This document shows positions 15,101 through 27,100 of a stretch of 64,000 bases of DNA, piece by piece. The stretch lies in assembly GCA_949825025.1 (NCBI GenBank), contig OX463784.1:19896761-19960760 (forward strand), given 5' to 3'. The stretch's first letter is position 1, and every line of letters begins with the position of its first letter. A program made the translations under genes and the position numbers. This stretch comes from Siphlonurus alternatus. Its lineage: Eukaryota > Arthropoda > Insecta > Ephemeroptera > Siphlonuridae. The notes under the pieces were generated by a model. It was not told where the DNA came from, made no database searches, and saw nothing but the letters and a program-made list of their open reading frames with translations.

Positions 15101-18100
15101 ATTGTCGTCCGAGGAGTACTGAGGACTTGGAGGAGGATTGTAGTCGAACGCCAGAGCTGCACCAATCGTGACAGGCTTCTTCTCCTCTGCCACTTTCTCA
15201 ACCTCTAAGACAGGAGGTTCTGTCGTCTCCTTTACCTCTTCTTTTAAAACAACCTCTTTCTTAAGTACAGGTGGCTTTGCTTTAGTTTTACTCTTTGTTT
15301 CTTTTTCTAAAGTAGGCATTTCAATATCTTTAGAAGTACCAGCTTCTTTTTTAGCTTCCAAATCCTCTACTTGTTTCTTTTCAGTGGATAATTTTTCTTT
15401 TTTAATATCAGGTGATTGTTTTAATTTTGAAGGAATAATTTTCTGCACTTTTTCTTCTGTTTCAATTGTCTCTTTAGCCGATTTCTTGGTTATTTCCACT
15501 TTCTTTTCTGCTATTTCTGGTAATGTTTTGGCGTCTTGTTTTTTAGATTTTGCGTCTTCTTTCACAGGCACTTCTGTTGATTTTACTCTAGTGGCTAATC
15601 TTGAAGATGCTTTTCTTTTTTCGGGAACAGCGGCTGAAGTTTCTTCAGTTGCAACTGGCTCCTTCTCCTTCTCAACTGCAGTTTTGGCTTTCGGAGGGCT
15701 TTCTTTTTCCTTAGTTTCAGAAATTGTTGCTTTTTTCTTAGATTCAGAAATGGTTTCTTTTTCTTTAAGCTCAGAAATTGTTGCCTTTTCTTTGGGTTCA
15801 GAAATGGTTGCTTTTTGTTTGGGTTCAGAAATGATTACCTTTTCCTTGGGCTCAGAAATTGTTGCCTTTTCCTTGGGTTCAGAAATTGTTGCTTTTTCCT
15901 TGGGCTCAGAAATGGTTGCTTTTTCCTTGAGTTCTGGAACTGCTTGTTTTTCCTTTTCTTCTTTAGGCTTTGTTAATTTAATAGCTTCGTCTTGTGGTTT
16001 TAATGGTTCTGCTTTAACATCTATTTTCAAGGAACTTGTTTCTTTTTCATTTTTCTTTGTAAGATTTTCAGGTTTCACTTGATTTATAACTGGTTTTGTT
16101 GATACACTGGGTTTATTTTTATCTGTCTCTATTACCTTTTCCTTTGTAAGGTTTTCAGGTTTAGAGATTGATTTTTCTTTAGACTTTGATTTGGGATCTG
16201 AAAGATTCATTGCAGTTGGTTCTTCAGGTTTAGTTGGACTAACTTTAACTGCTTCTGATTGTTTAACAATCTCAGGTACTTTGAGGATTGGCGGACTTTC
16301 CTTGATTTCTTTTTCTTTAGGTTTTTCCACTACTTTAATTTCTTCTTTAGCTTTAACTTCTTTTGGAGAAGTTTCCGTTGATGGTTTCAATTTGTTGTCT
16401 ACAGACTTGGAAAGCTGTAAGTCAGGTTTTGGAACATTTGAGGGTCCAGCTTGTTTTGACAATTGAGACATTGATAAATTCTGGGACATGGGTTTTTGAA
16501 ACCCAATCGGTGATTTTGGGTGTCCTGAAAAGCTCTTGATATTAAACGACTCGTACTCTCTCGATGATTGCTGAGTAGCTCGAATGTTTTGAACGTCCAT
16601 TTTCTTTTCAGTTTGCATGAATTGTTCATCAGGTTTCTTACTGAAATCAGTGGGTTTTGTAGGTGGCTCAGGTTTATTATCTTTGACACCAGAATACACT
16701 AAATTACTTTCCGCTAATGCTTTCATTCTGTCTAATGGAGACATTACATCAACTACTTTAGTGCCTTCTCCAGACAGATTTAATGGAATTGATGTCACAA
16801 CACTTTTTACTTTAGTAGAAGATAAATCTAATAAATTATCTTCAACTTTTGTCTTCTGTTCTTTCTCAAATGGTTTTACAGTTTGTCTGTGTTCCATGGG
16901 TTTCATTATACTTGGACCTGCTTTGATTGTTAAGTCTTTTGGTAAAACTTCAGTTGTTGATTTCATTTCAATTGATTGAACTAAGTTAGTCACTTCTAAT
17001 TTTTTCTTAAACGGTAATGATATTTCTGATGGTTTTTTACTAAACATACTCTCTGCAGAAAATGAAATTTTTTCTTCAGGTAATTTTACTGATGATTTTT
17101 CAGTTTCTAATGATAATTTAGAAGACTTTGTATCACTTTTGGAGCTAAGATCCATACCAAATGAAGTGGATGGTGATTTTGCATCAATTTTCACAGTGAT
17201 TTCTGCAGGAATATTTAGAGATAAATTTTTAGGAGTTTCTGTACTACTACTTGATGGTTCGTTAGCATTAACAGGAGGAGAGTTTGGATCATGAGTCCTC
17301 ATTTTCTCTTTCATGATACCTAAACTGATGCTTTCTAATGATTTTCTTCTTCCACCTTTCTGTTGCGTTGGTGATAATTTTGAACCAAATAACGGAGACG
17401 GAGATTTGTCTCGGGCTTCGGGCAAAGGTTTTAAAGTGTCCTTCTCACTTTCTATGGCCGGAATGGATTTTTCGGGTGTTGTTGATAAATTTTCAGGTTG
17501 AATAGTTGACTTTTCAATAACAATAGACTTTTCTGGACCTAAATCTTTAGGTTTGTCAGGTAATATCTTAGAAGGACCAGATATAATTGACATTATTGAC
17601 TTGACAGCTGGTTCACTGGCGGGGATAGACATTTTAGCTGCAGGTACGTTGATTGAAGGAGGAATCACAGGCATCTTTGAACCTGATTTTTCCGACACAA
17701 CTTTCTCAAATGCAGACTTTGATGATTCTAATGGCTTCACTGTTGGTACAGAAGTAGTAGGAATTTCAGCTGAAAATTTTGCAATAACCGGAGGTTCTGA
17801 TGGTTTGAATTGAGCTGATTTTTCCATTTCTTTAGTAACTATTTTCTCAGGTGATTTTGAAGCACTAGATTGCACTGGTTCTTGTGTAACAATTTTCTCA
17901 GGGAATGATTTTATTAATGGTTTATCAGCTGATGTTGTTGCAATCTTTTCTAATAGTTTAGCTTCCGTTTTGCTAGGAGATATCATATTTTCTATAGGAT
18001 GTCTTGAAAATGTTGCCACAGGTTTAACATCTACTGGCTTATCTTTCCTCTCCATTGATATTGGTTGTGACAACTTTTCTTCAGCTGGCTTAGTTTCTTT

Positions 18101-21100
18101 TACTGGAGCAGTAACTTTAACCTGGGCCGTCTTCTGAGCATTTTCCTGCGCTACGACTTTAGGAATTGTCTGTTCTTGCTTTGGTTTTTCAAACGTTGAA
18201 GAAACTAATGACCCAGAAGGCTTTGTAGTGACTCCAGGTTCTTTTTGAGGAACTTCCGTTGATTTAGTAGCGGAATAAGATTGTTTTAGCAGCTCCATTG
18301 CTGACAATTTTACTGGTGCTTTCTCTTCGGGTTTTGTAACAAGAACTTCTTTTTGCTGAGAAGTAGATTCTACTGAAGGTTGAGATTTCTTCAGTGGTTC
18401 TTTAACTGGTAAAACTTCTGTAGGTTTCTCATGAGCCTTTGACGGCTCTGTATTTTTCTGATAAGAAGGTAGCCGTGAAGACATTGATGGTAAGTTCTTC
18501 AAGGATTCTACAGTTGGTAACTTCTCTGGTATATTTTTCTCTACAGGTTTCACAGCTTGAGTCTGTTTTTCAGATGCTTCTTTCGGTTGTATGGGCAAAT
18601 CTGCTTTCTTTTCTGCAGCTGATAAAATTTTCTCTGTAACTTTAGGCACTGAAATGTCTTTAGCTTGGGATGTTTCAGGTTTTACTATGGAGTCTGATTT
18701 CTTCAGTGGCTCAATAATTGTTGATTTTTCTGTTGTGCTTTTTTCTGCAGCTTTGGGCACTGATACGTCTTTAGCTTGGGGCGGCTCAGATTTCAGTGTA
18801 GAGTCTGATTTTTTTAATGGTTCCATAATTGAGGATTTTTCTGAAGAGCTTTTCTCTACAGCTTTAAGCACTACAGTGTCCTTTGCTTGGGAAGATTCTG
18901 GTTTTACCAGAGGATCAGATTTTTTCAGTGGTTGGACAACTGATGATTTTTCTGGTAAGCTCTTTTCCGTAGCTTTAGGCACTGGAACATCTTTTGCTTG
19001 TGACACCTCAGGTTTCACTGTAGTCACTGTAGAATCTGATTTCTTTAGTGGTTCCATAATTGGTGATTTTTCTGGTAAGCTCTTTTCCGTAGCTTTGGGA
19101 ACTGGCACGACTTTTGCTTGCGTCGCCTCAGGTTTCACTGAAGTCACTGTAGAATCTGACTTCTTCAGTGGTTCCATGATTGATGATTTTTCTGGTAAGC
19201 TTTTTTCCATAGCCTTCGGCACTGGCACGTCTTTTGCTTGTGACGCCTCAGGTTTCACTATGGAATCAGATTTTTTCAATGGTTCGACAACTGTTGATTT
19301 TTCTGGTGAAATTTTCTCCACAGCTTTAGGAATTGGTACATCTTTTCTTTGTGACGCTTCAGGTTTCACTATGGAATCAGATTTTTTCAGTGGTTCCACG
19401 ATTGTTGATTTTTCTAGAGAAATTTTTTCCGTAGCTTTAATCGTTACGGTTTCTTTTGCTTGAGAAGAATATGGTTTTACCTGAGGATCAGATTTCTTCA
19501 GTGGTTCCATTATTGATGATTTTTCTGGCGAGCTTTTTTCTGTGACGGTATCTTTTGCTTGGGAAGATGTAGGTTTTACTGAAGAGTCTGCTTTCTTAAA
19601 TGGTTGAAAAATTGATGATTTTTCTGGTAAGTTTTTCTCCGCAGCTGTAGGCACTGACACATCTTTAGCTTGTGACGTTGAGGAATCAGATTTCTTCAGT
19701 GGTTCCATTATTGATGATTTTTCTGGTGAGCTTTTCTCCGTAACTTTAGGCACTGGTACATCTTTAGCTTGGGAAGATTCAGGTTTTATTAAAGGGTCAG
19801 ATTTCTTTAATGGCTCTAATGGCTCGATAATTGATGACTTTTCTGGTAAACTTTTATCTGCAATTTTAGGCACTGAAGAAGTGTCTTTTACATCAGGTTT
19901 AACTGACGTTTCTAATTTCTTTTCTGGTTCAATTTTTGATGAACTCACTGGTAAAATTTTCTCAGCAACTTTTGAAACTGAAGTATCAGATTTTACTGGG
20001 GAATCTAACTTCTTCAGTGGCTCTGTGACAGGCACAACTTTTGTAACTGTAGTTTCTTTAGCTGGTGTGGTATCAAGCTTTACTGGAGAAACAGATTTGA
20101 GTGGCTCCGTAGGTAATTTTTCTGTCTCCAGAACTTTTGTATCTGAAGTATTTTTTGCTGTAGAAATTGTCTCAGACTTTACTGCAGACTCAGATTTTTT
20201 AGACGACACATTTTTATCTACTGATTTTGAAACTTGATCATCTTTTGTATGTGACATATCTTTTTCAGGTTTTGACTGAGAATATGATTGCTGTAATAGC
20301 TGCATTGCCGATAGCTTTTCTGGGACAGCCTTTGCAACTTCTTTTGTTGCTGGTGTTTCTTTCTCTTGCTCTTTAGGCTTTGTTTCATCCTTTTTCAATG
20401 GTTCAGTTGTAGGTATTTTTACTGGTGAAACTTTCTCGACTGGCTTATCAGGTTTCACAACAAAGAATTTCTTTACGGTCTCAAATGATTTTTCTGGTGA
20501 TGATTTCTGTGTAATTCCACTTGAAGATGGTGAACTTTGTTGTTGAAAAGAATGAGCTGAACTTGAAGGCTTCTCAAAACAATCAGCTTTAGTTACTGTA
20601 ATTTGTGGAATGGGAATTTTCAACTGAGCTTGATCACTAGGTTTTTCTGGTAATTTCACTTCAGGCTTATTTTTAATTGTGTCTGTTGTTTTCACAGGCT
20701 CTGATGGTTTAACTTTAATTTCCTGTTTGTCATTTTGCTTGATTGGGGATTTTGCCTCCGTTTTATCTGGAATTTTAATGGAACTTTGTGCGTCTACTTT
20801 TTCGTCTTTTTCTGGGAGACTTGGTTGTGATTTTTCAGTAGCAACTGATTCTTTCACCGTGCTAGCACTGTCTTTAGATTTTACATCTTGTTTCAAGTCC
20901 GTTGAACTGCCTACAGTTATTGATTTCTCGGGTAACTTACTCCCAATTTCTTCTGATTTCGATACTTCTTTCTTTGTGGGTTTAGAAGTATCAATATTAG
21001 ATGGAGGAGAGACTTTCGGGTCAATTTTCGGTGTACTTTCTGTAATGGGCTTTACAGAATCTTGCTTTGAGCTGGACTCTGTACTAGTTGATGGTATTTT

Positions 21101-24100
21101 GTCTGTAGTTGTCACTTTTGTTGGAATCACTTTCTCGGTGCTTTTTGATGTTTCGATATTCGTCTTTTCTTTAACAGGTTCTGGTGCTTTGGAAGTTTCA
21201 GCTGGTTTTGAGGGTCTCTCAGGGCTTGATGAGAAGGAGGGTTTGGTCAGATTTCCAAAGAACATTCCGCTACTAAACACTGATGGCATTGACACTGCCG
21301 GTTGTGGCACTGTTGGCTGTGATGACGGAGTACTACCACATATTTGATCTATACTCCATACCGAAGATTTAGATGGTGATACGGTACTTGGTTTTGGTGG
21401 TGTAACTGGTTTTAATGTTTCACTTTTATCATCTTGTTTTTCTGTCGTACCTTCCTCTCCTGATCTCACCCATTCACTGATCATGCCTGATCCTGACGGC
21501 AAAATCTTTGCTTTTGGTAATACGCTTGCGTTATCCCATCTCGATACTCTAGTTTTAGGTGGAGTTGTTGTTTCAGTTGGTTTTCCTTCACTACCTTCCT
21601 TACTTGAGGAATTACTCATTGATTTCTCCACTTTATCATTTGTAGCCAGTTTATCAGCTGAACTACCTGCTGTATTATCTGGTTTCTGTTCGTTTTTATT
21701 GTCTCCTGGGTTTCCTGTGTCACATTCCGCTCCTGATCCTACTCCCGACACAAACATTATCTGCTCCTCTACTTCCTCTCCAAATTCTGGTTCTTCAGGG
21801 TTTCCTGCGTCACATTCAGCTCCTGATCCTTCACCTTTCACTAACATAGGAGGTTCTTCAATTTCATCTTCTACATCATCAGATTTAGATTTTTTATTTT
21901 GTTCCTCTGTATCTGAATCTTCTTCTAATTTTCTCTTGATACCTTTTTCTGGTAATAAACTTGGAATTGATGTGTTGACAATCTTATTGCCTGATAAATC
22001 TTCTACGTCTTCTTTACTTTCTTCTTCTTGTTTGGGTTCTACCGGACTTGAAGGCTCTGTGGCTCCGTTAGAGTGGACACCGTTGGTCGTACTCGGTGGT
22101 AGAGCATCCTCGGGCTGTCCGGTGTCCAGCAGGATGTCTCCCGGCTCTTCCCCTTCCTCGTCCTGACTGTTGCTCGAGCTCAAGTCGTCCTCGGCATCCT
22201 CCCCTAGCTCTAGGTCGGCAGGGTCGAGTTGCCCGCCTGATAGAGTTCCTATCAGCTCGGCTAGGCTCTCACGATCCCTGTGGATATATGACGAAATTAG
22301 GGTTGGGTTGCTTAAATTAGGGTTGGGTTGCTTACTGCTTGGTGTTTTAAAGATTTATTTTTACGGGAACTTGGTTCAATAAAATATTATTTTAAATGGT
22401 ACTTGGTTAAAGCTCGATTCATAGAACACTGGTATATTTGTTTCATGACTCCTATCAGTACATTTTCTAGGGGTTTTGTCAGGTAAGACATTTATGTTTA
22501 ATCTATTTATTTATTTTTTTTCTGTAGAACCTATGTGAGCTAGGATTTTTTATTTATTTTAGTTCTATATGGATAACCACTGAAGCTTTTTGTTTAAAAA
22601 TACTAGCGTAATTTTTAGGCACATCCAGACAGTTTAAATCATTATTGTGTTGTTATTGAAATGTCAGAATGTCTAGTCAAGTATAATATGTACACTGTCT
22701 TGGAATATAATAAATGCAATATCAACAATTTTAGTTCAACTATAACCAATTTGTTGCAAGTTCAAAAATACTTCAATAAAAAAGATAGCATTCCTCTCTT
22801 GAACAATGAGCTGTCCATCTCTTGGATTGTGTATAAGAATGGCCTCTCTGCTGTATCCACAGATACAATTAACAACTTTTCAGTAAGAAAAAATTATTGC
22901 AGAAATTAATAGAGGGCACCAAATTATGCTACACTAATTTTTATAGAGCCCGGAAAGTGTTGCTAAATAGTTATTCAAAGTTCAGGTTTGAACCCATGCC
23001 TCTTTTAGTCTCTATCCTTTTATTAAAAACTGGTGCCTATTGCTGCTTCCCTCGCTCTGCACTATCCATAATTATTTTAAAAATAGTTCTCGGTCTCTAA
23101 AAAATCTGAAAAATATCATAATTTGGTTTCCTCTATTCATTTCTGCAATAAAAAAATTCTATAATATAAGTTGTTCATTGTAGAGGCAGACAAATCATTA
23201 TTACTAGCAAAAGAAATCAATGACTTTATATTTAGTATAATAAACATATTGTAATATGCTGAACAGTTGTTACGTAATATTAATTAATGAAATAATGGAA
23301 GCAAATAACTGAAGATATTTAGGCTGAGGCTGATGATTGTCAGTAATTATTTCAGCAGTCTACTGTACCTGCAGATTTTTACATACAAGATTCGTAATTC
23401 CTTCTCTCGCAGACTCTAAGTTTTGGAGAAAATTGGAAGAGCCGTATAATAACCATACATTGCATTGTGTTTATTGGCACTGTTACTGTGCTATCGTTTA
23501 CTTCGGCCCTGGTTCTAGAGCTGCAAAGTACGATGATTTTGAGCATGATATAAATCTTTCTCTATTTACAGAGCCTAAAAAAAAAAAAAAAAATGCTGCA
23601 AGGCTATTAAAATTCTAAAATAAAGAAAATACATTATCAACGTGATGATGAGGTATTTACACAAAAAATCTTTAAAAGCATAAATATATATACTAAACAT
23701 TATGCTTAAAAAATCTGAAAACAGTGTTAGAGTGTATTACCAGTATAAATTAAATAGCAAGTTTTAGTACAATTTGCAGTTTAATGAAACCTTAACTAGA
23801 TTAAAAAACATTCACACCATAATTTCAAATTAGTTACAGTAATAACATTTTCATCATGTGCTGCAAATTGATATATATAAAAAAAAAATACTTTAACTTG
23901 CTACATTTTACCAAATTTAATCAAATTTAAACATTGAGTGATTTATTAAAAAAAAAAAAATAGAAATAATAAGTACTGCACATTTAAATTTTGCAAAACC
24001 GTAAAAAAAAAAAAAAATAGAAATTAAAATTTAAGTTGAGGATACGACAGCATAATTAATTTATTGAAACAAAGTACGATTTATTTTAAAACCTTAAATC

Positions 24101-27100
24101 ATTTATTATTTATGAAATAAAAGTCATGCAGGTTGTCCATTAAGTGACAATCATTAAACCAATTTCACATTGCCAGGAAGGAACTTTTAGACCACCACTA
24201 CCTAGTATACCAACATTCCTTTACATGGGTGAAGCTACCAATTTGACCAATGTTAAAGGACTTAGCCAATTACAAGTATTTCAGGCCCCATTGTACCGAG
24301 AAACTTTAAATGCAATGCTATTTTTAAAATTTTGTGGTGCAATGGGGCCTAAAAATTTACATATAAATTTCACAGACGACACGTGTATAAAGAAACCTAG
24401 ATATTGAAAGACCAGTTTGGTACTCACTTAGCGATGAGGGACCAGGTCTCATCGTCCTCATCCTCGCGGTAGATTCGAATGTTGAGACTTGAGTCTTGCT
24501 GGCACCAGTACACCTGGCCCTGAGAGTCGCGACCCAGCGGGGCGGTGCGCAGCTCAGACGCAGTCAGTTTGTTCACCGCGCTCTTGAACCTGGCATTGAG
24601 GTCAAACTGTGCCTCCAGCAAGCCCTGCAAGGTCAGGTAGAAGTTTCAGTGAGTGACATTTATTATAATTAGTAATGAAAACTTTACAACAATGAAACCT
24701 GTACTTGTTTACTGTCACCTCATGCAAGTCACAATAATGATACAACTCTAACCTTTCACTAAAACATCCTCTTTTTTTTTTTTTTTGTAGTTACGTGATT
24801 TGCATTCTGAGGTGACTGAATAAGCACCAAGCTCAACGGGGAATCTTCAAGAAATGTAACACTCCTATATTCCTTGCATTTCCTTGCTCTGCACTCTGGT
24901 TATTTTTTATTAACATAGCCTTAACCTATAGCCAATATAGCTTTCTAATCCTTCTAAATGTTTCTGGATCTTAGCCTAGTCAACTGTTTGAGTACTTAAA
25001 GGTATACAGGCCTCAAATTACAAATTAGACAGACATTAAGTGTTGCTCAAGTTTATAATCAACATTCGTATTATTTTTACCTGCGCGCGGTGCGCCTGTG
25101 CGAAGTCGCGCTGTAAAGAAAGTCCTTGCTGACGTCACAACTCACAGCTGGCACCGATTAGCATTGAGTTGTGACGTCATCAAGGACTTCATGACGTCAT
25201 CAAGGACTAAATTTCTTACTTTGAACTGCGACTTCGCATGGATGCATCACGCGTGGAAAAAAATGATGCGAATGTTGATTATATACTCTAAACCCACTTG
25301 GTGACTGTCTAATTTGTAATTTGAGGCCTGTATGCCTTTAAGAATAAGTCATGTAAAAATATAAAAACATAAAAAAAGTTACTTTTAAACAAAGCAGTTT
25401 TGTATATATAAAAAAAAAAGGTTTTGCAGCTGCAAAAAAAAAAAAACAAAAAAAAAAAAACTAAAAAAAAAAAACAAAAAAAAAACAACAAAAATTAATT
25501 AATTAATTACGTAATGACAATAATGGGAACTGAATTAATAGGCTGGTAATAATAGCTGGAATAAGTTAAAGAGAAAAAAAAAAAAACATACTGTACTCTT
25601 CCTTTCACTCCATGAATATAATTAAAAATTCAAATACTGTACTGGTAACTAACTGAACAAACAATGATTGCTGCTGCCTTGTATGTCAGAGAAGAGAAAG
25701 CAATAAATTCATTTGTAGATTTGACTATTAAATTTTCTTGCTTTCAAAATTAGGACTCAAATAAAGGAACATCAGTCAACCTCCATAACTACAGTGTAGC
25801 AGATCTTAGATTACCTGTAGACTCTATGGCGCCTAGCTTCGAGACATGTATAGCTGTATGTCTGGATGAGATAAAGCAGAAGCTGATCGTCATGCAGTCA
25901 AATCTACATGTAAACTAAGATCTGTAATACTGTAGCTATAAAGTTTATTAAGTCATCCTTCTTTGTAGCAGTTTGGTCAAAGTTTTTTTCTACTTCTTTA
26001 ACTATCAGTTTAATTTTATTTAAGGATAGGTATAACCAGCAAGACTTTTTTGATTGAATATGTCACAGTATATGAAAAACTGGTGATCACCGGTTCACTA
26101 GTCCAGTTTAAATGCAACCAATAGCTGGGGCAATTAGCTGACAAACTCATCAATCTACACCTGTCATGAAAATGTTAAGGCTTTTCTGACGTTGCCTCCC
26201 TTTAAATGCTGCTCTACCTTCCCTTAACAGACACCATCTTCAGGGATCTTCAGGGTGGTGCTCTAGTATTTATCTACTTGAATATTTTTTTTCTGTCTGA
26301 TATTGTAGCAAAGATTGTAGATACAATATATTTTTTCTTACAGTATATTTAGGATTGACTTACCTTGAGCAGTCTAAGTTTTGTTGCGAGAGCGGATTTC
26401 TTATATCCGAATCTCTCTATCTCCCAGCCATCCTGGGCATTGTATGTATGTCCAAACTTGGCGAGTGCTCGCTCCCACTTCTCGGCAGACACCGACTTGC
26501 GTGCCTTCCGTAGCAGCTTTACATGTAGCTCCACCAACTGGCCGTCCACTGCAACAACACAACAGAGCAAGATAAGATTAGTGAGAATGTTAGGAGCTTC
26601 ATGTGTTTCGCTGAAGACAAATGTTGTCCAATGACAAATATTTAACTACAACAAATATTTTGAATTGTTTCTCAGTTGCTGCTTGTTACAACTATAAACA
26701 AAAAAAAATCTATCGCCCCACCTCCTCCTACACATAAATATTATTATTTACATAGGATGGCGATTTGAAACCTCTAGATTTAAAAGATTTTACATGTAAG
26801 AACACTATATTTTGTATATTTTTTGAAGTAACAAAAATGTTCACTAGAATACAACTTTCCATTAAAAGACATGGCTTTTTTTAATCTCTCTCAGCAAATA
26901 AATTGAAGCTATTGTTTCACTTTGGAGAAACAAACAACTTCTCTACATTCCTTTGTTTAAATACAGCACATGATAAATATGCTTTCAATACAAGAAGAAA
27001 AAAATTCTCACATATGCATACTGCACTGTATGCACATTGCTTTCATACTGACCCCCCCCCCCCTTTTTTTAGACTTGGATAGGACAGTGGAGACGGATGG

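Noticed and set aside
15168..22166. Several long open frames (up to about 300 codons) on the plus strand opposite RSF1 exon 4
   Set aside because: They mirror the codon bias of the minus-strand giant exon, have serine/phenylalanine-rich repeats complementary to its Lys/Glu repeats, and lack splice or family support.
22294..22333. TTAGGG-containing duplication as an interstitial telomere
   Set aside because: Only two 20-bp units, with spacer sequence between the TTAGGG cores; no tandem TTAGGG array.
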